DNA of 64,000 nucleotides from Nocardia sienata NBRC 100364 (GTDB lineage: Bacteria; Actinomycetota; Actinomycetes; Mycobacteriales; Mycobacteriaceae): the NCBI RefSeq assembly GCF_001613205.1, contig NZ_BDBX01000024.1, positions 1 through 64,000 of the forward strand, written 5' to 3'. The stretch's first letter is position 1. Each line of letters opens with the position of its first letter. Below the pieces are notes generated by a model. That model worked only from the letters and a program-made list of their open reading frames with translations, was not told where the DNA came from and ran no database searches. Below are positions 35,091 to 42,972 of the stretch, piece by piece. Position numbers and translations under genes: made by a program.

Positions 35091-36150
35091 TCAGCCCTTA
35101 CGGCCCGGCGCCTTGGCTCCGGACTTGAAGCCGAGCGCACCTGGCTTGGCCTGCGGCGGGGTCGCCCCCGAACCGTTGCCCGCGTTGCCGTTACCGGAGG
35201 CCCCGCCGGTCTCGGTCGCGGCCTCCGGTGCCGTTTCGCCCGTGCTCGCCGGCGCCGCTTCTGCCGCGGTTTCCGAAGACGAATCCGCAGTGGCCTTCGA
35301 GCCCGATCCCGCAGCGACCTCGGCGGCCGGTTCGGCGGTGGCCTCGTCCGGAGCAGGCCCGGATTCCGCGGTGGGCTCCGACTCCGGTGCGGGAGCCGGC
35401 GCCGTGGTGCCAGGTGCCTTGGCACCCGGACGCTTGAATCCGGACTTAATCGCCAGACCCTTGGCCGGTTTCGACGGCTTGCTCTCGGCGGGAGCCGTCG
35501 TGGTGGCCGGCTCGGCGTTCGCCGCATCCGATTCCGCGGCCGGGACCTCCGTCGAAGCCGACTCGGCCTTCGGTGCCGCCGCCGGGGCCTTCGCACCGGG
35601 GGCTTTGGCGCCGGGGCGTTTGAATCCGGACTTCATCGCCAGGCCCTTGGCCGCGACCGTGGGTTTTGTTTCGGTCGGAGCCGAACTCGCGGTGGCTTCC
35701 ACGGGCGCCTCGGTGGCCGGTTCGGCGGCCGGGGCGGAGGCCTCGGCGGGTGCCTTCGCGCCCGGGGCTTTCGCACCGGGTGCCTTGGCCGCGCCCTTCA
35801 TGGCCAGGCCCTTGCCGCCGGGTGCCTTTGCGGCGCCCTTCATACCCAGGCCTTTCACCGGAGGCGTGGCGGGAGTCTCGGTGGTCTCCGCCACCTCCGC
35901 CGGAGCGGATTCGGCCTTGGCGCCGGGCGCTTTGGCCGCGCCCTTCATGGCCAGGCCCTTGCCGCCGGGTGCCTTTGCCGCGCCCTTCATACCGAGGCCC
36001 TTCGCGGCCGGTGCCGCCTTCTCCTCGGTCTCGGCCGCGGGAGCGGCAGCTTTGGCGCCGGGGGCCTTGGCGGCACCCTTCATGCCGAGACCCTTACCGG
36101 GTGCCTTGGCCGGGCCCTTCATGGCGAGTCCGCCACCCTTGGGTGCCGCC
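35091..36150 (-). repeat. coding repeats in the etfD tail
   Basis: The DNA encodes nine imperfect GL[GA][MI]K[GS]-xx-K[AR]PG units separated by acidic spacers. Some copies are nearly identical at DNA level, for instance the blocks near 35797-35860 and 35937-36000, which suggests recent duplication by slippage or recombination. Confidence 0.8.
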
Positions 36151-38465
36151 TTCTCGGCCGCGGGGGCGGCTTCGGTCTCGGCGGCGACAGGTTCGGGCTC
36201 GGGTTCGGGTTCCGGCTCGGGTTCGGCCTTGGGTTCCTGGACCACGGTCAGATTGGCGGTCAACCGCTCCGGCTGCTGCCGCTCGATCGACTCGAGCATC
36301 AGCTGCGCGACGTCCACGACCTCCACGCCCTCACCCTGACCCGACTCCTGCCGGGCGGTCACACCGTCGGTGAGCATGACCCGACAGAACGGGCAGCCGG
36401 TGGCGATCTTGGCCGGCGAGGTGGTCAGCGCCTCGTCCACGCGGTCGATATTGATCCGCTTGCCCAGCTGCTCTTCCATCCACATGCGGGCGCCGCCGGC
36501 ACCACAGCACATGGACCGTTCACCGTGCCGGGGCATTTCCACCAGGGTGGACCCGGAGGCGGCCATCAGCTCGCGCGGGGCGTTGTAGACCTTGTTGTGC
36601 CGGCCGAGGTAGCACGGGTCGTGGTAGGTGACGTTCTGCGATATCGGCGCCACCGGCACCAGCTGCTTACCGCGCACCAGCCGGTTCAGCAGCTGGGTGT
36701 GGTGCACCACCTCGTAGGTGCCACCCACCTGCGGGTATTCGTTGTTGAGCGCGTTGAAGCAGTGCGCGCAGGTGACGACGATCTTCTTCTTTTTCTGCTC
36801 GACACCCTCGAACACCGAGTTCAGCAGTTCGATGTTCTGCATCGCCAGCTGCTGGAACAGGAATTCGTTGCCCGCGCGCCGGGCGGAATCGCCGGTGCAG
36901 GTCTCCTCCTGGCCGAGGACCATGAATTTCACTCCAGCGGTCGCCAGCAGTTCGGCGACGGCCTTGGTGGTCTTCTTGGCGCGGTCCTCGTAGGCGCCGG
37001 CGCAGCCGACCCAGAAAAGGTATTCGTAGCCGTCGAAGCTGTCGGCGTCCTGGCCGAAGACCGGGATATCGAAGTCCAGCTCGTTGATCCAGTTGAGCCG
37101 GTCCTTGGCGTTCTGGCCCCAGGGGTTGCCCTTGTTCTCCAAATTCTTGAACAGACCCGCGAGTTCGGACGGGAAATCCGATTCGATGAGCACCTGGTAG
37201 CGGCGCATATCGATGATGTGGTCGACGTGTTCGATATCGACCGGGCACTGCTCCACGCAGGCACCGCAGGTGGTGCAGCTCCACAGCACCTCCGGGTCGA
37301 TGATGCCGTTCACCTCGTGATCGCCGACGAGCGGGCGTTCGGCCTCGGCGCGCGCGGCCTCGGAAATCCGGGCCAGCTTCTTCTCGTCCGGGTTGCCCTC
37401 GGCGTCGACCAGGCCGACCTCGTCGCCGCCCATGTCCTTGCTGCCGCCGGCCAGCAGATACGGCGCCTTGGCGCGACCGTGGTCGCGCAGCGACATGATG
37501 AGCAGTTTGGGCGAGAGCGGCTTACCGGTATTCCACGCCGGGCACTGCGACTGGCAGCGACCGCATTCGGTGCAGGTGGTGAAGTCCAGCCAACCCTTCC
37601 ACGAGAAATCCTCGACCCGGCCGGCGCCGAGAGTATCGGTGTCCGGGTCAACGTTCTCCATGTCCAGGGCGCGGCCTTTGGACATCATCGGCTTGGCCGC
37701 ACCGAGGGCGACATCACCGTCGTCCTCACGCTTGAAATAGATGTTGAAGAAGGCCGAGAACCGGTGCCAGGCCACGCCCCAGGTGATGTTGCGGCCGACG
37801 AAGTACAGGAAGGCCATACCGGACATCAGCTTCACGAAGGCGAAGAGCGACACCATGGTCGGGCTCGCCGGCAGCAGCTTGGCCACCTGCATGGTGAAGA
37901 AGTCGGTACCGGCATGGGCGTGCCCGTAGGTGGCGAGCTTGCCCGCCTTCACGAAGATCATGCCCAGGCCCTCGAGCAGGACGATGGCCTCGATCACGTA
38001 GGCGGGGCCGAACGCGGAGCCGCTGAACCGGGAGAGCCGCTCGGGCACCCGCGGATGGTTCAACTGGCGGATGACGATCAGTGCCACGATGCCGACGACA
38101 GTGCCGATGCCGAGAATCTCGTCCCACAGGTGATAGATCGCGGTATTGCCGATCAGCGGCCAGTGGAAGGACGGGTCGAAGGTCTGCCCGTAGGCCTCGA
38201 ACCACAGGATCGCGCCGCCCAGGAAGCCGATCATGACGAGCCAGTGCGCCCAGCCCACCGTCCGGAACTTGTTCATCCGGGTGTGTGCCAGGAACTCCAC
38301 CAGCATCTGCTTGAAACGCGGGAAGAACGGCCGCCAGCGGTCGGGGGCGGGCTGGCCCAGCATGATGGCGCGGACGATATCCCGGACGCCGCCGAAGAAC
38401 GACGCCCAACACAGCAGGCTGAGCGCCGCTCCGAGGGTGCCCAGCGTCACTGTCAGGGCATTCAT
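35091..38465 (-). CDS. etfD: EtfD-type membrane iron-sulfur oxidoreductase with repeat tail
   Basis: A 1124-residue counterpart of Rv0338c/EtfD, which is thought to take electrons from ETF during acyl-CoA oxidation to the respiratory chain. The N-terminus has several membrane helices. Two 4Fe-4S motifs follow (CTECGRCQSQCPAW, CTTCGACVEQCPVD), then two CCG-type cysteine domains (YHDPCYLGRHNK, MCCGAGGARMW, TGCPFCRVML). From about residue 778 there is a tail with nine copies of a 12-residue unit like GLGMKGAAKAPG set in Ala/Pro/Glu-rich sequence. Mycobacterial forms are near 880 residues. ATG 38465 follows AAAGG; the frame is open to 38624. Confidence 0.9.
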   Translation of the reverse strand: MNALTVTLGTLGAALSLLCWASFFGGVRDIVRAIMLGQPAPDRWRPFFPRFKQMLVEFLAHTRMNKFRTVGWAHWLVMIGFLGGAILWFEAYGQTFDPSFHWPLIGNTAIYHLWDEILGIGTVVGIVALIVIRQLNHPRVPERLSRFSGSAFGPAYVIEAIVLLEGLGMIFVKAGKLATYGHAHAGTDFFTMQVAKLLPASPTMVSLFAFVKLMSGMAFLYFVGRNITWGVAWHRFSAFFNIYFKREDDGDVALGAAKPMMSKGRALDMENVDPDTDTLGAGRVEDFSWKGWLDFTTCTECGRCQSQCPAWNTGKPLSPKLLIMSLRDHGRAKAPYLLAGGSKDMGGDEVGLVDAEGNPDEKKLARISEAARAEAERPLVGDHEVNGIIDPEVLWSCTTCGACVEQCPVDIEHVDHIIDMRRYQVLIESDFPSELAGLFKNLENKGNPWGQNAKDRLNWINELDFDIPVFGQDADSFDGYEYLFWVGCAGAYEDRAKKTTKAVAELLATAGVKFMVLGQEETCTGDSARRAGNEFLFQQLAMQNIELLNSVFEGVEQKKKKIVVTCAHCFNALNNEYPQVGGTYEVVHHTQLLNRLVRGKQLVPVAPISQNVTYHDPCYLGRHNKVYNAPRELMAASGSTLVEMPRHGERSMCCGAGGARMWMEEQLGKRINIDRVDEALTTSPAKIATGCPFCRVMLTDGVTARQESGQGEGVEVVDVAQLMLESIERQQPERLTANLTVVQEPKAEPEPEPEPEPEPVAAETEAAPAAEKAAPKGGGLAMKGPAKAPGKGLGMKGAAKAPGAKAAAPAAETEEKAAPAAKGLGMKGAAKAPGGKGLAMKGAAKAPGAKAESAPAEVAETTETPATPPVKGLGMKGAAKAPGGKGLAMKGAAKAPGAKAPGAKAPAEASAPAAEPATEAPVEATASSAPTETKPTVAAKGLAMKSGFKRPGAKAPGAKAPAAAPKAESASTEVPAAESDAANAEPATTTAPAESKPSKPAKGLAIKSGFKRPGAKAPGTTAPAPAPESEPTAESGPAPDEATAEPAAEVAAGSGSKATADSSSETAAEAAPASTGETAPEAATETGGASGNGNAGNGSGATPPQAKPGALGFKSGAKAPGRKG

Positions 38466-38533
38466 GTCGCGACCTTTCTTTCGAAGCAACACGAGGTACG
38501 AGGAACTGAGCAGTACCCCGTCCGGCTCGTATC

Positions 38534-38562
38534 GTAACCGCCAGTAAGTTACCCACCAGTAA
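38534..38562. promoter_or_regulatory. pair of 14-bp motifs upstream of etfD
   Basis: GTAACCGCCAGTAA (38534-38547) and TTACCCACCAGTAA (38549-38562) lie 69-97 bp before the etfD ATG. Both resemble the TTAC-N6-GTAA sites in front of fadE5, which supports control by a common TetR-type regulator of fatty-acid oxidation. Confidence 0.55.
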
Positions 38563-38618
38563 CTAACGGTGTCCACTGTACGATCTGCGTCGGCCCGCGG
38601 GCGCGTCTGCCTGGGCTT

Positions 38619-38650
38619 ATCCACGTGGATCGCGGCGTGATCAATATCAC
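38619..38650. promoter_or_regulatory. CRP-like site and 12-bp palindrome
   Basis: ATCCACGTGGAT (38619-38630) is a perfect 12-bp palindrome. GTGATCAATATCAC (38637-38650) matches the GTGA-N6-TCAC pattern of CRP/Cmr sites. They lie in the 447-base gap between the divergent etfD and glycine-zipper genes. Apart from these and the etfD motif pair, I see no gene in the gap. Confidence 0.45.
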
Positions 38651-38912
38651 TCTTTTCAGTTGACTACCCAAAGCGCATAAGGGCTGATTAACACCGTAAA
38701 GGGCCAGCTGCCGCGGGCGGTGATAAGGCCAGGCTTACCCGCGCGATTCTTACGCTTGGGAAACGAATGTCGCCTTTTGTCAGTGCATTCGACTACGCTC
38801 AGCCCGATCTATCAGGAAGCGTGACATCTCATAACGCTCGGGGCGGATTCCGGGTTCGGTCACATGACCACCTCGCGTTGAGATGGGACGCACCACACCC
38901 GATTGGAAATGG

Positions 38913-39665
38913 ATGACAATCCCGAGATCCACTGTGATCGCCGCACTGGTCACCGGCTCGCTCGCTATGGGATTCGGCACAGCTCATGCCGAACCGGCGG
39001 CGCCGGCACCGAAAGAGACGGTCAACTACGCCGTGCAACTCGTCGAGAAGACGGTTGTCGCCACCTTGGGTGGCGGAACCTTCTCCATCGTCGAGAAGGA
39101 GCAGGAGCCCGTAGCGCAGGACGGGGCCGTCCCGGAGGCCGAGCCGGTTGCGGAAGCGGCCAAGACTCAGGTGCTCGAGATCAAGGACAAGGCCGGCGAC
39201 CTTGTCGCTTCGATGCCGCTCGAGTTCACCGCCAACGGTGTGGCAATTCCGGTGAAATCAGAGGTCAAGAAGGAAGGCGCCGTCCTCGAGATCACTCCGG
39301 AGAAGCCGGCCGGCCTGGTTACGAACCAGCCCTTGGCCGTGAAGCCCATTGCCTCGTTGAAGGAAAACCAGCAGGCCCAGAATGAGTTCGCCAGCAACTT
39401 CGGCATTGCGACGGCGATCGGCGGTTTTGTCGGTACCGCTATCGGTGCCGTTATCGGCTGTGTCGTGACGATCGTGGCCGGCTGCGTACCCGGACTGATT
39501 ACCGGCGCGGGTGTCGGTGGAATCCTGGGCACCATCGCTGTCGGTGGTCCGACGCTGGTTGCTGCGGGTATCGAGCTGATCAACACGCTGCAGGCCCCGG
39601 CGGGCACTACCAAGTGGGCGAACGATGGGAATCCAGTAGTAGAGGGCGCTGACGCGCCGAAGTAA
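38913..39665 (+). CDS. secreted protein with glycine-zipper hydrophobic region
   Basis: A 250-residue exported protein. A signal peptide ends at AHA before EPAAP (about residue 26). An acidic beta-rich domain follows (residues 30-155). A long Gly-spaced hydrophobic block (GGFVGTAIGAVIGCVVTIVAGCVPGLITGAGVGGILGTIAVGG, about 165-215) contains two Cys and could insert in a membrane or oligomerise. I know of similar Nocardia secreted proteins but no function. ATG 38913 follows GGAAATGG; the frame is open to 38883. A strong terminator follows. Confidence 0.75.
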   Translation: MTIPRSTVIAALVTGSLAMGFGTAHAEPAAPAPKETVNYAVQLVEKTVVATLGGGTFSIVEKEQEPVAQDGAVPEAEPVAEAAKTQVLEIKDKAGDLVASMPLEFTANGVAIPVKSEVKKEGAVLEITPEKPAGLVTNQPLAVKPIASLKENQQAQNEFASNFGIATAIGGFVGTAIGAVIGCVVTIVAGCVPGLITGAGVGGILGTIAVGGPTLVAAGIELINTLQAPAGTTKWANDGNPVVEGADAPK

Positions 39666-39683
39666 GTCGACGCGCCTGTTCTG

Positions 39684-39716
39684 ATCGGTCCGTCCCTTCC
39701 GGGGGCGGGCCGATCT
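39684..39716 (+). terminator. terminator after glycine-zipper gene
   Basis: GATCGGTCCGTCCC (39684-39697) pairs with 39703-39716 at 12 of 14 positions. It lies 19 bp after the stop of the upstream gene. Confidence 0.7.
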
Positions 39717-39749
39717 GCGTCTCGGGGGTCCCCGGATCAGACAGAAGGA

Positions 39750-39773
39750 GCCGACAGCCCGTGAGTTGTCGGC
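39750..39773. terminator. hairpin in intergenic stack
   Basis: GCCGACA (39750-39756) pairs with TGTCGGC (39767-39773). It is followed by CCTCTCGT, a sequence that also follows the large hairpin at 40000-40034. The 470-base gap 39666-40135 has no gene I can support. Confidence 0.5.
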
Positions 39774-39999
39774 CCTCTCGTCTACTGCCTACCGGGGATG
39801 TGCGGTCGGCTGGCATTGCTGGTGTCCTCCCGTCGGCATGAGCCGCAGCCGGGCGTGTTCGTCCCTGGCGTGGTGTCCCGTGGACCGCGCCATCGCGTGG
39901 CGCACGCTCGGGCCCCGGCAGGGTGTCCCTGAAACCACCCGGGAAAGGGGTCCGACCCGCGCGGGATAACGGCAGCACCGAAGGTCGGGCAGGACAGGC

Positions 40000-40034
40000 G
40001 AGAGGGCCGGCAGCGTAACGCTGCCGGCCCTCTC
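40000..40034. terminator. very long perfect hairpin
   Basis: GAGAGGGCCGGCAGCGT (40000-40016) and its exact complement (40018-40034) are separated by one base. This 17-bp stem could stop transcription from both sides. Confidence 0.75.
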
Positions 40035-40088
40035 GTTGCTCGATGCTCGGTGCGAGTCGCACCCGCGGGTGCGGTGCCGATATCTCAC

Positions 40089-40123
40089 TCTCCGCTCCGG
40101 CCCGTGTGCGGCCGGAGCGGAGA
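40089..40123 (-). terminator. terminator after S1 protease gene
   Basis: TCTCCGCTCCGGCC (40089-40102) pairs perfectly with 40110-40123 across a 7-nt loop. It lies 12 bp past the stop of the minus-strand protease gene. Confidence 0.8.
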
Positions 40124-40135
40124 CCAGGACGACCT

Positions 40136-41452
40136 CTAGCTCGTGCGGATGCGCAGGCCCGGGTTGTCGGAGAGCACGACGCTCACCGGCTGCGCGAACA
40201 GCTGCGGGGCATTGCCGGTGAGCACGCCCAGGATGTTGGGGATCTCGCAGATGGGGTAATCGGCGACCGAGGAGGCGCTGGAGATGCCCAGAGCCTGGCG
40301 TCCCGTCACGATGGGCCCGCCGCTGTCGCCGGGGAGGGCGCAGATATTGGCGGAGAAGCTCTGAGTGAGCTGCCGGTCACCGACCTGGACGGTCTGGTCC
40401 ACGGCGTTCACCACACCGCAGCTGAAGCCGGTGCGGGAACCGGATTTGCAGACCGGGGCGCCGACCACCGGGGTGGCCACACCGTCGACCGCGATCGGGG
40501 CCGCGCCGGGCACCTTGACCTGATTGTTCTGGAAGCGGCCCGCGGCACCGTCGGCGATACTCATGATCGAGTAGTCCTGGGCGCCGAGCACCGACTTCTG
40601 GTAGGTGGCGATCTGCGGGCCCACCTTGTTGCCACCGAGGGACTCGTGCACGGTGGCGGCACCGATATCGTCGAGGTTCGGATTGCAGTGGCCGGCGGTG
40701 ATGTTGACGGTGTTGCCGGCCGGGCCGATCCCGTTGAAACCGAAGGAGCAGCGCAGCGAGCTGTCACCGGCGATGGCGGCGAAGCCGTCGCCGCCGCCGA
40801 CCGCGGCGTCGCCCGCCTCGGCGACCGCGGCCGCCTGGGGCAGCGTTTCGGCCGCGACAGGCGGGGCCATGACGATGACGCGGGCCGGGTCGATGAAGTT
40901 CGGCATGGGCAGGCCGACCTTGTCGACCCGCACCGCGATGCTGTTGTTCACGGTATCGATGACGACACCGCGCACCAGGGCGGACACTGCTTCGGGCTGG
41001 TCGTCGAGCCAGCGTTCGAAGGCGCTCTTCTCACCGCGCAGCGTCGTTTCGCTCTTGGCGACATTGCGGACCACGAAACCGCTCGATTCGGCCGCGCCGC
41101 GGGCTTCGTCACCGCCGGGACCGTTGGCCAGCGCCACCACCCCGCGGCCCTGCTCGTCGAGCCAGGCGCCGCCGAACACCTGCGGGTACTGACGCTGGGC
41201 GGTCGTGGCGAAGGCCGCCACCTGCTGCGCGGTATCGGCGCGCGCCAAGTACTCCTCGGCGGAGATGTGCAGATCTCGGTTCAGTGCCGCCACCAGGTCG
41301 GCGGGCAGGCCGATGCCCGGGTCGGGGGCGGCCGAGGAGACCGCGGCGGTCGGGCCGAACAGCAGGACGGCCGCCGAGGCGGCGACCGCGACACGTTGCA
41401 TGCGTTTTCTGGTCGGCGCCGACCTTCGTTTACCTATGCGTGGCATGAGCAT
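40136..41452 (-). CDS. secreted S1-family serine protease with pro-region
   Basis: A 438-residue chymotrypsin-fold protease of the streptogrisin/alpha-lytic kind. An N-terminal signal (MQRVAVAASAAVLLFGPTAAVSSAAPDP) is followed by a pro-region of about 170 residues. The catalytic domain has NITAGHCNPN (His), GAQDYSIM (Asp) and CALPGDSGGPIVTG (Ser), plus paired Cys. ATG 41452 lies 6 nt after a perfect TATAGT box, so a leaderless start is likely; an inner ATG at 41401 would also keep the signal. A paralogue lies just upstream. Confidence 0.87.
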   Translation of the reverse strand: MLMPRIGKRRSAPTRKRMQRVAVAASAAVLLFGPTAAVSSAAPDPGIGLPADLVAALNRDLHISAEEYLARADTAQQVAAFATTAQRQYPQVFGGAWLDEQGRGVVALANGPGGDEARGAAESSGFVVRNVAKSETTLRGEKSAFERWLDDQPEAVSALVRGVVIDTVNNSIAVRVDKVGLPMPNFIDPARVIVMAPPVAAETLPQAAAVAEAGDAAVGGGDGFAAIAGDSSLRCSFGFNGIGPAGNTVNITAGHCNPNLDDIGAATVHESLGGNKVGPQIATYQKSVLGAQDYSIMSIADGAAGRFQNNQVKVPGAAPIAVDGVATPVVGAPVCKSGSRTGFSCGVVNAVDQTVQVGDRQLTQSFSANICALPGDSGGPIVTGRQALGISSASSVADYPICEIPNILGVLTGNAPQLFAQPVSVVLSDNPGLRIRTS

Positions 41453-41470
41453 GCAGAGACTATATCGGGC

Positions 41471-42826
41471 TCACCCGGCATTCGGCCTGGTTCGTACGGT
41501 GATACCGCTACCGATGCCGCCGCCGGCCGCCGCGTCGGCGTGCGAGAGGATGCCGCGGATGGGAATGCCCAGCGTAGCGGTGCCGCCGTACTGGGCGAGG
41601 GCGATATTGGCCTTCTCGCAATCGGGCGCGTCGGCGGCGTTGGAGCCGCTGGTGATACCCAGTGCCAGGGTGCCGGTGACGATGGCGCCGCCGCTGTCAC
41701 CGCCCAGGGTGCAGGCCGAGCTGGCGAAACCGCGGATGATCTTCGAGTCGCCTTCGGTGGTGAACAGCTGGGTCTCGACGCGGTCGGCCACCACGAAACC
41801 GCAGGTGAAGGTGGAGGACTGTCCGGATTTGCAGACCGGGGCGCCGATCACCGGATCGGCGGTGCCGGTAATGGTGATGGTGGTGCCGTTGGCGCCGCGC
41901 ACCGAGGGCTGGTCCATACCCGCGCCCACCGCGCGCTCATTCAACTGGATCACCGAATAGTCCAGCGTGCTGGGGCCGCCCAGTTCCGACTGGACGAAGG
42001 TGCCCAGCTGCGGACTCGCCGGAATATTGCGGATATTCGGCCCGTAGACCGCGGCCCGTTCGTCGCCTTTGTCGATATTCGGATTGCAGTGTCCGGCACT
42101 GATATTCAGTGCGTTACCGGCCGAATCGACGCTGTTGAAGCCGAACGAGCAGACGTCGACGCTTTTGAGCTCCGTATCGTCGAGCGGGCCGGGGGCGCTG
42201 ATATAGGTGTCGCCGCCCATCGGGTGGCGCTCCACCGGGCCGCCGCCGTCCGGGGAAAGGACGACCTTGATGTTGGCGATGAGGGTCGGCAGGTTGAGCA
42301 TATGTGCCAGTGGCGTATTGGCGACATTGACGACCAGTTGACTGTTGAGGAAGTCGATGGCGATGGAATTGATCAACTGCGAGATATCCCGGGGCTGTGC
42401 GGCGACCCATTGATTCATCTGCGTGAGCGAGGTCTCCAACGCGGCCGCCGAGACCGGGGCCAGGCGAGTGGAATAGCCGTCCTCGCTGGCCACCTTGGCG
42501 GCGTCCGGCGAGGTCACGGCGACGGTGGGCTTACCCTCCGGGGTCATCCACGCGCCGGCGAAGACATCCGGACGTTCGGCGCGGAATTCGGCGGCGTAGG
42601 TCTGCAACTGCTGGGCACGCGCGGCGCGGTCCAGATATTCGGTCGGGGTCATATTCAGATCGCGGGACAGCGCTTGGACCAGTTCGGCCGGCAGGTCCTC
42701 GGCTCTGAGTTGTTCCGGTTCGGGTGCGGCGATCGCCGCTGTCGCGCCGAACAGGGGAGCCAGGAGAACGGTCGAGCCGATAACGGCAGCTTTGACCGCG
42801 GCGCGACGCGCCACCGACTTGCGCAT
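41471..42826 (-). CDS. secreted S1-family serine protease with pro-region
   Basis: A 451-residue paralogue of the neighbouring protease. A signal peptide (KAAVIGSTVLLAPLFGATAAIAAPEP) precedes a pro-region. The protease domain has ISAGHCNPN (His), TLDYSVIQL (Asp) and TLGGDSGGAIVTG (Ser). The substrate pocket cannot be assigned confidently. ATG 42826 follows AAGGGA; the frame is open to 42892. The pair probably arose by duplication, and each copy appears to have its own promoter because a TATAGT box lies between them. Confidence 0.88.
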   Translation of the reverse strand: MRKSVARRAAVKAAVIGSTVLLAPLFGATAAIAAPEPEQLRAEDLPAELVQALSRDLNMTPTEYLDRAARAQQLQTYAAEFRAERPDVFAGAWMTPEGKPTVAVTSPDAAKVASEDGYSTRLAPVSAAALETSLTQMNQWVAAQPRDISQLINSIAIDFLNSQLVVNVANTPLAHMLNLPTLIANIKVVLSPDGGGPVERHPMGGDTYISAPGPLDDTELKSVDVCSFGFNSVDSAGNALNISAGHCNPNIDKGDERAAVYGPNIRNIPASPQLGTFVQSELGGPSTLDYSVIQLNERAVGAGMDQPSVRGANGTTITITGTADPVIGAPVCKSGQSSTFTCGFVVADRVETQLFTTEGDSKIIRGFASSACTLGGDSGGAIVTGTLALGITSGSNAADAPDCEKANIALAQYGGTATLGIPIRGILSHADAAAGGGIGSGITVRTRPNAG

Positions 42827-42972
42827 GGAATCCCTTCGTCGGCACTGTGTGCCGGATAATCCGTGGCCATGAGATCGAATCCGTTGGCGCACAAGTTTGC
42901 TCGAGCTTCGACCGAGTTGCCGGGGTGGCCGGAGATAACACCGGTCAGCGGATCACTCTAGGGCACAAATCG

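Noticed and set aside
34998-38537. A 1179-codon open frame on the + strand opposite etfD
   Set aside because: It is the antisense shadow of the etfD gene. Its translation is Gly/Arg/Leu-rich without domains, as expected from high-GC codon bias.
38617-38625. A DnaA box (TTATCCACG) hinting at an origin
   Set aside because: It is single, and no dnaA, dnaN or box cluster is near. It is better explained as part of the ATCCACGTGGAT palindrome.
38724-38742. An IdeR/DtxR-like iron box
   Set aside because: Only about 12 of 19 positions match the consensus and the second arm is poor.
40043-42859. A 938-codon + strand frame opposite the two proteases
   Set aside because: The minus strand shows complete signal peptides and catalytic triads, while the + translation is a His/Gly/Arg-rich shadow.
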